A stretch of DNA of 64,000 bases, taken from assembly GCA_963682055.1 (NCBI GenBank), contig OY821747.1:31618126-31682125 (forward strand). Direction: 5' to 3'. A model generated the notes under the pieces. It ran no database searches. It was not told the origin of the DNA and was given only the letters and a program-made list of their open reading frames with translations. Of the stretch, positions 22,710 through 35,784 are shown in pieces (positions within the stretch are counted from its first letter, which is position 1; every line of letters starts with the position of its first letter). This DNA comes from Primula veris (lineage: Eukaryota; Streptophyta; Magnoliopsida; Ericales; Primulaceae). The position numbers were made by a program, and so were the translations under genes.

Positions 22710-23054
22710 ATGGCCAAGAATTTGCATAAACAAGTAAAGAACATTGGTGTTTCATTCTTTTCCTCTTATAATTCCCTCATTTATCAACTGAAATCATTGC
22801 TTGATGCTAAACTGGTAACCATGGTGTGCCTAGGAATTGTCTTCGGCTGCAAACATAACTCGATTTGGTCGTATATCATTTCTGCCTTAGTGATCATAGG
22901 CATTATCATCGGCTTACGCATAGTTTGTTATATTTTATGTCGATCAATGTATAGACGCGATCACCAAGTTGAATCACGCCTTGAATATGGAGCGGAGATG
23001 CAACCTCACCTTCAAGCACATAGACATGATAGAATCATGGGTCAAATTTCTTAA
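22710..23054 (+). CDS. Hypothetical 114-aa membrane-type open frame
   Basis: ATG at 22710; the frame stays open upstream to about 22614 without another ATG. I do not recognise the product. It has a likely membrane segment (SYIISALVIIGIIIGLRIVC, residues about 60-79), a preceding hydrophobic run VTMVCLGIVFGC, and a basic and His-rich tail. A single segment followed by Arg residues would fit a small tail- or single-pass membrane protein. There is no neighbour support. It may be a relic of a mobile element gene. Confidence 0.3.
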   Translation: MAKNLHKQVKNIGVSFFSSYNSLIYQLKSLLDAKLVTMVCLGIVFGCKHNSIWSYIISALVIIGIIIGLRIVCYILCRSMYRRDHQVESRLEYGAEMQPHLQAHRHDRIMGQIS

Positions 23055-23254
23055 CATGAATATTTAATGTTCGGGCCAACCCACTCGTACGAATTATTTG
23101 CTCTTGCAGCTAAGCACATAGTGCAATTCAAAGTTCCCTATAAAAGTGCCTAGTTTTGTATACCTGTCTAAATGATTGGTGTATATTTAATATGTAAATG
23201 CATTACGAATCTGTATAGATCTTCTTCTTTTTTGGAATCTATTTTATATGAGTG

Positions 23255-23705
23255 TTTTAAATAGCGTTATCGTTATCGTAGCGTTTTTTCGAGAGAAACG
23301 CTTTTAGCGCAAATAGCGTTGCTACATAGCGCTTTGCGGTGTAATTTTTTTTTTTTTGCCTAAATACATATAAATATAGCATTAAATTCAAAACATCTAA
23401 TAAAAATTAACTAAATATATATAAAAAATTGTAACTAATAATCACAAAATGATTATACTTGAGATGCCAGAGTATTTATTTTGTTTGCAAGAGTTTTGGG
23501 GTTTGATTATAAGTTTCAATAATTTTATTAAAATTTTGACCAAAAATAAAAAAATATTTTTTTTTTTTTGACTGCACCCGCTATAGCGTAAATAGCGTTC
23601 CTATAGCGCGAATTTAGCGTTTTTCCATCCAAATAGCATTTTAGCGTTGCGTTTTTCTTTCAAAAACCACTATATCGCACAACGTTGCGAGCATTTTAAA
23701 ACAGT
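23255..23705. repeat. AGCGTT-rich element with inverted ends (hAT-like)
   Basis: Left end GTGTTTTAAATAGCGTTATC and right end, inverted, CTGTTTTAAAATGCTCGCAA. Both ends are packed with TAGCG words in opposite senses, around an AT-rich core. Such ends are common in non-autonomous hAT elements; no exact target duplication was found. Confidence 0.5.
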
Positions 23706-24613
23706 ATAGATCTATTGTCAAAGTTTTGAGCCCAAAAGATACGTCCGATTGGGTTCTCAACTTTTCAAACCGAATTAATTAAAAAAATGAAAGTACTGAA
23801 AAGTCGGTTCGCTCAAATGTTCATCATAAGATTTTCCATTGGGTCACTCATTTGTGCCATCGCCCTATTAGATGGTAACGTCAATTATCACGAAACCGCG
23901 AGACCGAAAAAAAATAGTAACGGTTCAAATCTAATCACTCATTCAAAAATATCAGTCAATTTTGACATATATTCAACAAATAATATAACCCGGGCATGTG
24001 CAATGGTATACTATGTACGTACGAATGAATGTTCATTGTGAGTTTTGTTTGTCAGTTCATGAAAATTTAACGATTGTGTTTATGCATGTAGTCTTATTGT
24101 ACATCTCGATTCAATGATGTTAGTTTACGAAAATTCAATTATTGTGTTTATCTTGAACATGTTTGTTTCCAATTTTAAAGCTCACTTTATTTGTATTTTT
24201 GCTCATAAGTTGTACTAAATTTGATTGCCAGCTTAAGAGTTCAGCTTTTGTTACTCATGGCCTGAAAACAGAAAGGCTAAAGCTATGGAAACTCAAAAAA
24301 TTCCTTAGGAAATAAGCCAGTTTCTTTTTTTTTTTTTTATTGAAAGCTGCAGTTGAACAAGCTCTATGATGTTTGTTTGTAATATTTTTCTGCCTTTAGG
24401 CTTTTCAAGTAGTTGCTGAAGAAATTGAAGTACATATACTCGAAAGAAAATTCCATGTATCTAGATAAAACCTGAGCCAGTGGCTCTTTGAATTTCAATC
24501 AAAGTAAAATATGATCATAAAGACATAACTCTCTCGCATAAACATAGTGACAAATGAAACATTGATAGATTTTAAATATAACTATATCCATAATATCGCT
24601 ATTTTGAAATGCG
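23706..24613. other. 3' flank of the peroxidase gene, no gene recognised
   Basis: No protein family signature. An 84-codon plus-strand frame at 23787-24041 has no support. The last 200-300 bases are presumably peroxidase 3' UTR on the minus strand. Confidence 0.35.
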
Positions 24614-27005
24614 TTAGTTGACCACCTTGCAGTCCTTCCTAATCTCTTGTCCTCCAGTAATACTGCTCATTTTAATCATGGACTTAATAAAAGCCTGCGA
24701 GAAAGCATTTTGTGAACCAGCGAATTTCGAGACCAGATTCTTTGTTTTTGCCACATCAACCAAAGCTTGATCTGATGAAAAAAGGGATTTGTTTTGGAGG
24801 ATTAGCTTGTAGTAGGTATTGTCGAACATAATAGTTGAAGGGTCCATGGTGACACCAGCTTTTTTGGCCTGGTTGTGGGCCGGGCAAACAGTCCTTAAGC
24901 TTTTTGCAAATGATGGGTGCAGTGAAGGGTCGATGTCGTGATTTGAGTCGAAGTTGTGTATTCTCTTTTGAAACGATGAACAATGAGCGAACCCCAGAGT
25001 GTGACCGCCTGCAGTACCGAGACGAATTTTTCAAATGGTTAAGTTTCTTGTCAGCTAAAAGCCATTATTTGCTGATTCAACATTACAATGTTTAATGTGA
25101 GATATGTAAAACTGCACATTTGGTTGCACAACTTACAAGCTAGCTGTTAAAAGATCAACATCCTGATCTGGATACTTGCAGGCAATTGGCTTGTTTCCTT
25201 TGAGCCATCTAAAATGCTAATCTTTTTCTCGATGCTCTTTTTTACCTTTTCTCAAAAAACATGAAATCTATCACCGTATTTTATACAATTTTCTTAAAGT
25301 GTCCACCTCTCCCTTAAACTTTTTTAAGATCAAAATTTAGAAGAGTGTTTGGTTCATCTAAACAGGACTCAATTCGAAGCTTCAGCAATCTTTTAACTTA
25401 ATACTGGAGAAGCTAACATACACATGTTGCATTAATGCAATCCGTAAATGTGAAATGTAGGCTGCTCGCACATTTTCTACAGAAATTTTTTGAGCAGTTT
25501 AGATGCAACATTTGGCATATAAGATAGTTCTTTTGAGCTGAGGAAAAATTAAGTTCAACCAATTTAAAACATTTACTCATTTAGTATTTTTTGACCAGAA
25601 AACGGAAAGAAACAAACTACAACTTTATGCTAAGCAATTAAATGCAAGGCAACTCATAAGAAGAAGAAAAACCATAAGTTGACCTAAAAGCTGCAAGAAA
25701 CTTGTTAGACAAAAGTGACTGAGACGATACTGATGTTTCTAAATTTCGCATAAAAAAATGGTTACCTGAGAGAGCCACAAGGTCTTCCATGGAAAGGCCT
25801 CTTTGTGAGAAGCTTTGTTGAAGCTGAGAAATGTTGAAACTTGGAGCTGGTAACTGTACAGTTTCACTGGCTTTTGATGTTCTTCCGTCTTTTCTTCCTT
25901 TTGGCATGTCCCAAGTAGGGCCTCCAGACTGAGAGATATATAATAACATATGACAAATCAGCCATTACTAATTTTACTTTTTTGCTTTCAGTTTTCCTGG
26001 TACATATTGTTGGTTGGTATTCTTTATGTTCTCTCTTTTTCCATTTTATGATAATTAACTAATTTAGATATGGGCTCTTGACCACTTATACATAGAGGAA
26101 AATGATATTTTGGCGTTTATTCATTCAACCCCATGAATGTTTGTGTGATTGCTAGCAATTCTGTGTGCGACTATGCAAACGTAGTTAGTTCTTCGTGTAT
26201 AATTCATGCTTGTTTGTCTATTGTTATATTGCACCAGATTTCCAATTAATTAACTTGGAGAAGATTTATCTAGCAAGTGAAGTGAGCTTGAAAGTGATTT
26301 TCTAGAACTAGCTCGTTTAAGTTTTGTGGTTTTTTCTTTTTTATGATGCAAGGGAATGTTTCTTATCAACTTACTAGCACGACCGCATCCCTTGCAGCTA
26401 AAGCCAAGATGTCCGCACATGAAACTACACCGGGACAGTTTTTCTCTAGGTCTTTTTTAGCATTGTCAATGACATAAAATGCATGTAATGAAACATTAGG
26501 CGGCCCATCTTTTTCTGCAGTATTGTTCCCCACTGAATTTAACAGTACTGAAGCATCACAGCCCTGCAACAAAAGACTACGTTACCTTAATGTAACTAGC
26601 AAAACTAGCAAACAATAGGTTTGAGTGAAGCTGGCACTATTTGAGGCCGGGAAAGTATATGGATTTATTCCTGCTAAATCCTGCGTAAAAATTCTTGTAG
26701 CTTTTAAATTCAGAAACAGAAAAGTACAGGTATAATATAACGCCGACTAATTAAACACAAGGGGAAAAATGGGCTTAAATATTCCGGATTCGAGTACATA
26801 CCCTTATGAAGCAGTCATGGAAATGCATCCTGAGCAGGGCAGCAGGGACAGTTTTGTCATTCATTACTGCATTTTTTACCGCCTTTCTGACTAAAGTTTC
26901 AGCATTAGGGCATGTTTGTTCATAGTAATTCGAACTCAGAGCATCGCCAAGAGGAGTAAGTGAAGGAATTATCAAAACGCTTAGCAATGCCACTACAAGA
27001 GACAT
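24614..27005 (-). CDS. Class III secretory peroxidase, PRX64-like
   Basis: Haem peroxidase of the apoplast, oxidising phenolics with H2O2; the closest named relative I recall is Arabidopsis PRX64, linked to lignin of the Casparian strip. Exons: 27005-26802, 26563-26375, 25928-25766 and 25008-24614, phases 0, 0, 1, giving 316 aa. The signal peptide is residues 1 to about 23. The distal site is LRMHFHDCF with Arg59 and His63. [18 protein letters not shown] text, [17 protein letters not shown] and [16 protein letters not shown] follow. The proximal haem ligand is His188 in [10 protein letters not shown], and [10 protein letters not shown] lies near the end. All eight structural cysteines are present. 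I chose ATG 27005: the frame is open a few codons upstream but without another ATG, and the signal peptide fits. The four-exon layout is the classical one for this family. No defect seen. Confidence 0.95.
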
Positions 27006-27066
27006 GGTATCAAGTAGCTTAAGCAACTTTGCTGATTATTGTTGAAGATAAACTCTACTTCTGATG

Positions 27067-27076
27067 CTATTTATAG
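27067..27076 (-). promoter_or_regulatory. TATA box of the peroxidase gene
   Basis: On the minus strand CTATAAATAG lies 62-71 nt before the ATG at 27005. It predicts a transcript start near 27040 and a leader of about 35 nt. The match to the plant TATA consensus is excellent. Confidence 0.65.
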
Positions 27077-27079
27077 ATA

Positions 27080-28009
27080 TTCAGAACATGACTGAATAGT
27101 AGTAGATTTGTTATCCATGAATGTGTGATTGTGGAGTAGAGTTCAAGCAAATCCAGTACAGACATGAAACCACCATGTCCTTTAACATTTTGGACATGAC
27201 TCGTGGCAGTAAAATTAAAATTTAGAAGTAAAAGACTAAAAGTAATTATTTCACTTTGGTGGTTAGTCACATTCTACTTTTTATGAGAAGGAAAATCACA
27301 GGCACTCGGGAACTTCCTGGATTCAGGCTCGTGCCTCTGCAACTTTTAAGCAACTAAGGTAGCTTACTGAGACTGAGAAGAAAAAAATCATCCATTTCAA
27401 TTCATTTACTTCTCGTTAAAAGCCTCAATTTTTTAAACTTATCAACCGAATGTATTGCAACTTAAAAGGCAAATAAGCTGAGTTTAAACTGCAATTAAAG
27501 TAGCCATGCATGTACTAAAGCTTCCATTGATTTGAGGTGGTAACTACTACAACTGTTAATTCATTTTTTTTCCTTAAGAATTAAGATAGAAGGTTTAGAG
27601 GCAACAAAAGGTGGCATTTCAAGTTCTTCTGTTGATACCGTTAGCATGTAAATGATTATGATGGTCCAGGTTGTAGATTTTGGAGTAAATATAATTGTGT
27701 TATAATAACAAACTCATACTCGATCCTCTATTTCTCAGTTGTACTTGTGAAAATCATAGAAATTTCTCTTTTCTTTTTTATTTGCGGATCATGTGGTTTG
27801 TGATTAACTAGATAAGTGTGAAAATTGACCAACAATGGCACAAAAGCATATCGTCAATTACAATCTCTTTTTTATTTAGAATTTGTTCTTTTTCTATAGC
27901 CAGTAATTCCTTAAAATACATTTCTAATTTTTTATTTCGGTTTTCGGACATTTATCCGAGGGTAAGAACTTAGAAGTTAGGATCAAATAAAGCCTCTCAT
28001 ATGAGACTT
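27080..28009. other. Upstream region of the peroxidase gene
   Basis: No gene or clear repeat seen. It separates the peroxidase start from a hAT-like fragment. Promoter elements other than the TATA box could not be identified by eye. Confidence 0.35.
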
Positions 28010-28213
28010 TAGGGGCGAAGCTAGAAATCGTAAATGGTGGGTGTCAAAATTTATATCAACTACTAAATTAAGTGGGGGGAAAATGAGGGGTGCCATATCA
28101 TCGTTTTCGACGTATTTTAGTGAAAATGCATGGTTAAAAATTGAAAAAATCATAATTTTCGGAATCATGGGATGCCGTAGCCCCCGATTGTGTTGCGTAG
28201 CTTCCCCCCTGCA
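28010..28213. mobile_element. hAT-like MITE, AGGGGCGAAGC ends
   Basis: Left AGGGGCGAAGCTAG and right, inverted, CAGGGGGGAAGCTACGC. It resembles the better preserved element at 3081-3257 but has no exact flanking duplication. Non-coding; the overlapping frames on both strands are chance. Confidence 0.5.
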
Positions 28214-29749
28214 TATGACAACTATAAGAACTGGTAGGCTTCATCTATTTTGTTTCAATTTTTTTCTTTCCTAACCTATAGGCCAGACTAGGGTAAAATT
28301 AAGTTAGAATATAGGCATTAGGCACATTACTAGCTAACTTATTCTTTAAGAAAATGCTTCAGTAGTTAAGGTGGGTCATGAATGGTGGTTATTATTATGA
28401 ATGATTTATACGTGCTGTTATAATCTAGAGCTTTAGTTAGTAAGTAAAGTCAGTTTAATAGGGATAACCACCTACTGACTCTGATTGAACCACTATTTTA
28501 TTGCTCAAGTTATTGTGTTAGGTTGTCTATGATTAGTTTAACTCCCATAAATTAGAAGGGTACTGCGAGGTAAATGGAAATCGGATCCCCACACATGTAT
28601 GAAGATAAAAATTGCGTTAACATTCCATCTTTACGTGTTCGCTAGTTAAAAATTAAAAAGTTAGACCGGCTTGTATTCCTAACTAAATCCGCATTTCTCG
28701 TTTATAAATAACCGTGTCGGCCCAAATAACTTGCTTTCATTTACAAATTGCAGAATATGAAATCTGCAACTTATAAACCATACATTTTAAAGAACTGTTT
28801 GATTCTCAAATACCCAAGAATCGAGTCGTCTAGAAATTTTCTTTTCTGCTTCAAAACAGTGAATAGATGGAAGAATATCACTCTCAAAAACCAGCTTGCT
28901 AGGTACTGACGTAAAATGATGTTGATGGAAAATGACTCACAAGTCCACATATTTGCACTTATTAACCACTTTGGCAAGTCACATTTTTTGGTGCTGATGA
29001 ATAATTCATGCTCTTTTTACTCAAATTTGTCTTGTTAGGTTTAGTGAAAGATGGAATAAAGGTTAATACTTAATAGTTCAAGAACACCTGTTCACCAAGA
29101 TTTGAAGAAACAGTTACGTAATATATGTAACCAAGTCGACCATTTTTTTAGCTATTTTTACATCTCTAAGATTGATTGCTGAAATTAGACAGTTAGCACG
29201 AGGTATACAAACCGACTAGGTTGATCTGGGAGCATTGTCTGCAGGTATAAGAAAAATCAGCTCATAAATGGCTAACAACCAATACTTCAGAACTTGAAAA
29301 GCGGAATTAGCCGTTTTAGGACATACGTTAAGGAAGAAACTGATAAAACCAGAAACAGATCCACCAATGAGCTGTTGGAGGGTGGGTAAAATAATACAGG
29401 TAAAATACCAAAAAGAATGTAGCTAAATGGCAACAAGGAAAAACTCGATTTTTAGGGTTGTTATTTCACATAATTACATAACAGAATAACGAATAATACC
29501 AAGAAATAAGAAAAATGCAAAATAGTAAGCGTCTTGGTAAAAGTGGAAAAGGTTGTGTTCAAGCAAGGATCTCTCATCCGAAGCTCTCTCCTCAATTCTA
29601 TTTTCTTTCTCTTCTCATAAACTATGGTACATTTCCCAAGTTAACTGTTACATAGCACATTAAAGAATAAATTCTACGTAGTAAAGAAACTTCTCTTACC
29701 CTTCTTATAATTGTCTCCAAATTAACGAATCAACTTCTTTATATATAGT
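28214..29749. other. Intergenic between peroxidase promoter and PP2C 3' end
   Basis: No coding signature, no RNA gene and no clear repeat seen. The part near 29749 is presumably PP2C 3' UTR. Confidence 0.35.
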
Positions 29750-32700
29750 TCAACGAGGCATTGTTTTTGAAGAGATATTTCCACCTCCTCCTTTGATAGA
29801 TACAGTTGGGCCTCTGGCAGAGCTGGCTCTGCTTATAAGATCCGAATCGAGGAAAACAATTACGACCGTAATATCGTCGTGGAAATGACGGCGGACCCCA
29901 CGCTCAATTTTCTTGAGATCAGAATATCTCATTTCTCTTTTTTTAGCTGCTTCTTGCAATGCAGTCTTCAACAGCCTTTTCGCACTTCCCTGCGAGCAAT
30001 AAAAAAAATCCCTTTTCTAAATACCACTACATAAGCAATGAATTAAAAGTGCACCTAAAATCATTGGGAAAAAATACAATTTCATTCATACTTGTACATA
30101 CGATCCTATCGGGTAATGTGTTTAATTGGTTGCTAGTGTTTGACATAACTATTATGAATTTATGCATTGGTATCTTCGCTTTATAATAAGTAATTATGAG
30201 CATTTATTTTATTCATGCTAATCTTAAGGTCTTCGCCTAAAAGCTTTAAACTTTAGAGAAGCTCATGGGAAACACTTTAGCGACACTTCCCCGTTTAAAG
30301 GACTAATGCTAAAATAGTTGAGCACACGCATAATCGACAAGAGATACTTTTTTTGTTTAGTATAACTGACAAAGATCAATCCAAAGAAAGAGGCCAAAAT
30401 TGATGCCCGTCCAGTAAAAAAATGATAGGCAAATATAAATAGACACTAAACACTTAAAAGTGTTTCAACAGCAGGCGAAATTATGTAAAGAGAAAAAAAT
30501 GCCTAATACATTAAATAAGCTTTCAGTTGTCTATAAAGGAAACAAAGACAAGGGATGATAGATGAGGAATATCCTTTTAGGATGCTATTCATTTCTGATC
30601 CCCAACATAAAACTTCTGCAACATATGCACGCATCACGAAATCTCTACTGGGGATATGTTCAGGCCATAAATGTAATATATGTGTGTGTGTGTGTGTATT
30701 TATATGTTTGGATGTATTACAGACATGTGTGTCTGTTTGTCTGTATGTTTGCGTGTGTGTACATGTACGGTATATCGACTGAAGCATTCAAAACTAAATC
30801 TCGGGCACTTTGGAATCAAGGAACAAGGAAAATATGTGAAGAATGAAAACTTACATTGTGAGGGTTACTTTGTACTATATTCACAGCTTCTTGGTTGCTT
30901 AGGTGTTCCCATAGTCCGTCAGATGCAAATATAAGAAATTGATCATCTGGCTCGAGTTGATGCACAGATATTGACGGTTCAGCACTCAAAATTGGTCTTT
31001 TAAAAGGTTCACGAAGGCGAAACTTAGTATACAAAGGAGCCCTGTTGAACTCGGCTTTTTTTAGGTAAACATCGCCAATAGATCTCGAGATCTGCAATAA
31101 GCAAATATTAAGAAACAAGATAAATCCCAGTAAATAATCGACTTGGTGTAAGATGGATTTCAGCAGTAATTAATCAGGCATTCACCAACTATCACAAGCT
31201 TATAACACGACATCTCTTAGACTCTTACGATCGCCATGTCATCATATTAGTAGGACTCATAATTTTCAAGTCAAAACAGGAACACACTTCTATTTGCTTT
31301 CGTGTCTATGCTATGAATTTGCAATAAAAAATGAAATAAAGGATAAAGATATTTTCAATATTAATTATGTGTCCTGATTTAAATGCAACTTCACCTTCCC
31401 AATATTAGTAATGCACAAAATATATTAAAAGTAAAGATTACAGGGATCGGAGAAATCAACCCTGCAAAAGAATATACCATATTTAGACTTAAAAAAATCG
31501 GTACATACACACGCACACACACAATATGCATGCAGATCCATGTACAACTGAATGTCAATACACGAACTAACATGCAGGGGACTAGTTATTTTGATCGAAA
31601 CAGACCCGTGGATAAACCGAAAATACTAAATTTAGCTAGGTGTAACTAACATTACAAAGACATGTTATTAACTCATTATTGACGGCAGAGCTGGTGCATA
31701 CAAGTATCTTCACAAACTAAAATTCAAATATTTATTCTGATTGTTAGTCACACCGGACATAGTTGTTAGTCTGGCCATCTCTTCACCCCACTCATAATTC
31801 GCTTCGGACTGTTAGTCTTGGGACAGATAGTCATGTAACCAAACGAAGAGAGAGAGAGAGACTAAACAGATTTATGAGAAAGAAGCGACGGCGGAGGTAA
31901 GTTGAGGTAAGGACTCTAAAACTAATCCTGCACCAAAATGGGATTTCTTAAGTACCAAACTCAAATCAAAGAGCATTGAACTCTTTTTCAGTGTTTCTAA
32001 AGTCGGGCTAGGCGGCCAACTAGGCGCCAGGCAGACCCTTTCTACCTAGACCCTGCCTAGCGCCTTTTGAAGACTTGCTCTTTTTAAACGATTATATTTC
32101 ACGCGCTCTTCGAAGTTGCATGATGCTCTACCCTGTTTGTACCCAACAACTTAAAAACCAGGAGGATGCGATAATTACAACAAATTATGAGGAAAAAATA
32201 GGTTTCTAAGATGAAAAGTCTAAGAACACCCGGAAAGAACACACCAATTGACAAATTACTTAAAATCCTAACCTGAATATGAACCAACAGGTTGCGAGGA
32301 TAACAATCTGATGAAACATTGATCCACAGGATCCAAAAAAACCCAGTCAACTCCCAAACTCAAAACTTGTCAATTTTCAAGGTAAATATAATGTTTAATG
32401 ACATGAGAGGGGCATGGTACATATTTTAGACAGACAAGCATTGCCTGGTTTACTTTTATATCTCAAGAGCAAGGCAAGTTTCGCTTCAATGCCTGGTTTA
32501 CTTTTATATCTCAAGAGCAGGGCAAGTTTTGCTTCAATACTTTTTCTTGAGTCCTCCGAAGATCCAAATACAGTTTGTAACTACAATTGCTTGGTTGTTT
32601 TCTGCTGATAAATCTCTAAGGAAGAAGAAAAGGCAGATATTAGTTCCATTGATTTAACCAAAAGTAGTGTTCGTTCCCTTTTAAGCTGATGCTTACCTTC

Positions 32701-35259
32701 AAATCTTGTTTGATCAAAAGAACCAGATTCCCTAACTTTGCAACTAAGTCTTAGAGACGGAAGTCTTAGGTCTAGATCACCTACCACTAGGTGACTTGTA
32801 TATCGACATATCTTCTACCAAAAACTGATTGGTCCAAGCTTAAATACAAAGCATGACCCAAGCAACTCCTTAACCTATCAGTAAGGGATCTAGAAAAGAT
32901 TGTAAAACAAGGAAACCTATGCTTTTAATCAAGCAACTAATGGTGCACATTATGAATCGTAGGACTGCGAGTACTTATACGAACCTATAAAGAGAAAATA
33001 AAAAACGTGGGACTAAAAATATCTATTTCTTCAAATACTTGGTGTGAATTAAAAAGTAAAATATGGCAGATAAAACAAGTCATGCAACGAGTAAAAGCCT
33101 CCCTGACGCTGACACTTAAATCTCTTTCCAAAAAATATGTAAAAAGAGTGGGCAAACATGCTCCATACATGTTCTCACCTCATGCACTTATGTATGTCCA
33201 CTCTCATCTCAGGTGCAATCCAACTATGTCTGTACTTCACAAGCAATCATAAATTCCTTTATTTTAGTTATTAATATTGGTATTCGACATGGGCGAAAAT
33301 CAGTTCAGAAGTCAAGGCCATGGACTCTACACTAGTAAAGTAAATCGTGAATAGCTATCTGGAGCATTACAAAAACTCCAACAGACGGTTGGTTTATGAA
33401 CAAGGCTGATGTATACATTATCAAGAAGGGAAAAAAACTAATATAAATATAGATTAGGAAGCAAATGATGGTGGGGGCCAATGACAAAGATGGGAGAGCC
33501 ACGCAAACTTATTCACTTAGATTAGTTGACAAAGCAATTAAATTCCTTCGTAGGGAATTAACTACCTCTTCTTGAAAGCTGACTTCAAAATGTTGACGAG
33601 GTTTAAAGTCTATAGCCAACAAATAAGAACATAACCACCACTAGGGATAACCTAGTAGCCAAAATCCACACCCTCTACTAGAAAGTTGTGGGTTTGATTC
33701 CTAGAGGAGTTAAATTCTTAAGATCTCCATATCAACAACACAAACAATCAAATAGCAAAAGTTTTCCATTTTTTAAGAAAACAAAAAAGAAAAAAAACTA
33801 TACGAGATTACCTGTATCACACCTTTTACACGCCAAACATTATGCTTCAAAACAACAATCTGTGAATCATCCGGATGCAGAGCATATAACTCCTGCCTAA
33901 CACTCTCTATACTCGCATTATGCTCGTCCGATTTCTGTATAGCGACAACTTCTCCCGTTGACTTAACAAGCCTCCCTAAAACTGCACGGGCATCACCGAG
34001 GTTGGCTATGTAAAGAGTACCGGCACATATAACTCCCACCAAGCAACATGATCCAACAGCTGCGATTTGGGGATTTGTTGGCCATTGTCTTGTGACAATA
34101 GAGAGAAAACCTTCTTCGGTTGCTTGGAATGCTTTTCTTATCACGTCAACTGACATGGTTTGTTGCTCCTCTGCAAACTCTGCAAGAAATCAATTTAAAA
34201 CGAATAATCAGCGTAAAAAAGAACTTTAGCAAGATTTAACTTCTTACATGCAACAAGAACCTTAGTTTATGAACGGGTGCATGTATACATTTAAAAGCAT
34301 GAAGTAGATCAAGTAAATTTGATGTAGAACATAGGTATTCTGTAATCTGTACAGCTTCCCTTCAGATACTGCTAATGAGTATGGCACAGCCTTTTTAAAA
34401 AGAAACAGGGAGAAAATATAAACATATATATGTAGGTAAATTGCAAGTAAGCCATGTACAACAGTACAGATATTATGAAAACTATCCCCATGTAAATAAG
34501 AAACTTGTGATAGTTTCCCTATGTACTGTCTACTTTTTCTGCAATAACCCCATGAATAATTCTAAAAGGACATACTTGTGTTCCGTGATCCAGTGATCCT
34601 TTGGATAGTACATGGGAGACAAGTTTTTAAGTACAAAGAGGTTCTTTGCAAAACAGCCATAGCATGTGGATGTTTACTGCTCTTTACCCCGTATATTTTT
34701 ACTATTATAACAGACTAAGATCTGATTCAACGTAAGCATACTAGTGTCATCACTGTCATGAACTTGTCAGCGCAACTATTTTATTTTTAACTTAGGATAC
34801 AAACTAATTTTCACGCTTAGAAAGGTTTTATTATTCCAATGGAACAATATTACGAGAACAGGGGGCAGTACATCCAAGTGAGTGCAGTATTTGGTATAAC
34901 AACTAAATAAACCCTTAGCAATAAAAACACAATCACTTACTCTTGAGATTTGGAAATAGATTATCATTGATATATCTCGACGTCTCAGGCCCACCATGAC
35001 CATCGTACACCCCGACATACGTGCCATACGGACCTGTATCTAACAAGCTCAAGCAACCGGACTCAATCTGGCTCTGATCCTCAAGCAAAAAGTTGGCCTG
35101 AACAACGGCCATTGAAAATTCTCCACTAAAATGCTGCCCAATATCTTTGTACCATAATAAACCCTCTTGTTTTCCAGCGACGTCAGATTTAGATCGGTCG
35201 TATCGATCTGATGACGGCTGCCAACAGGCCCTCAAGAAATTAATAAATGTTGATAACAT
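29750..35259 (-). CDS. Protein phosphatase 2C, clade D
   Basis: Mg/Mn-dependent Ser/Thr phosphatase. Clade-D members dephosphorylate plasma-membrane H+-ATPase in the SAUR growth pathway (established for Arabidopsis, inferred here). Exons: 35259-34941, 34179-33812, 31091-30855 and 29989-29750, phases 1, 0, 0, giving 387 aa. Motifs in order: [22 protein letters not shown] (metal-binding Asp86-Gly87), [87 protein letters not shown] and [16 protein letters not shown] (last metal-site Asp pair). Length and the four-exon pattern fit clade D. Residues 1-30 are the usual short N terminus with a Cys. Intron 2 (2.7 kb) holds repeats; intron 3 has a TG microsatellite. A repeat array lies upstream. No defect seen. 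Confidence 0.95.
30678..30765. repeat. TG-rich microsatellite in PP2C intron 3
   Basis: A (TG)n tract near 30680-30700, then TGTCTG and GTGTGTGTAC variants. It causes several overlapping Val/Cys-rich frames on both strands that are not genes. Confidence 0.7.
31990..32072. repeat. GGCGCC-type repeat end (hAT-like), PP2C intron 2
   Basis: CAGTGTTTCTAAAGTCGGGC then GGCGGCCAACTAGGCGCCAG, closing with CTGCCTAGCGCCTTTTGAAG. The two ends are inverted versions of the same AAAGGCGC text, as in short hAT-like elements. A weaker relative lies at 59150-59330. Confidence 0.4.
32443..32538. repeat. 48-bp tandem duplication in PP2C intron 2
   Basis: GCCTGGTTTACTTTTATATC begins each copy at 32443 and 32491. 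The copies differ at only a few positions, so the duplication is young. Confidence 0.8.
33641..33705 (+). mobile_element. Candidate tRNA-derived SINE fragment
   Basis: GGGATAACCTAGTAGCC (A-box-like, 33644-33660) is followed about 30 bp later by GGTTTGATTCC (B-box-like, 33691-33701). These are spaced as in a pol III internal promoter. No poly(A) tail or target duplication was recognised. In PP2C intron 2. Confidence 0.3.
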
Positions 35260-35784
35260 CCCTCATCTCACCACAAACCCTACCATTTATGTCTCAACAT
35301 ATAGACCCTTTTATTTTAGCTACACGCACGTATGATCGCTAGAAAGCCTCTGTCAATGATGATGCTGTAACAAAAATAACCAAAAAGTATCAAAACTTGA
35401 ACTAACAAGCTGGTAAAAGAATAATTCTCTTTTTGCGAAACTAAGCTGGACATAAAGAAAAACTGTTTTGCACGAGCTTCCAGTCCAAGATGTTTTGCTT
35501 TTTTGCTCTTAAACAGCATATCTAGTTGTATAGCAAGTAAAGATCTTTTCTTTGCCTCTTTTAACCTGAATAAACTAAAACCTTTGAGCCAAATTAACCC
35601 TCGATTTCTCCACGAAGAGCTAATTTTTTTTTTCTGCCTTTAATGTATTTAAAGTCTCTGATAAAAACAACACTATGGAAGCAAAAGGGGACAAATACAA
35701 ACAGCTAATTCCAAATCAGCACAACTGTCATTAAATTGACCAAATCTAAGCATTAAAGTCGAATCTAGCTCGCAAACTCACAGT

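Noticed and set aside
24756..25034. 92-codon minus-strand frame in the last peroxidase exon
   Set aside because: Shifted frame over the exon that encodes [10 protein letters not shown] and the C terminus in the proper frame.
30503..30934. Four Val/Cys-rich frames around the TG repeat
   Set aside because: Produced by the microsatellite in PP2C intron 3, present in several frames and both strands.
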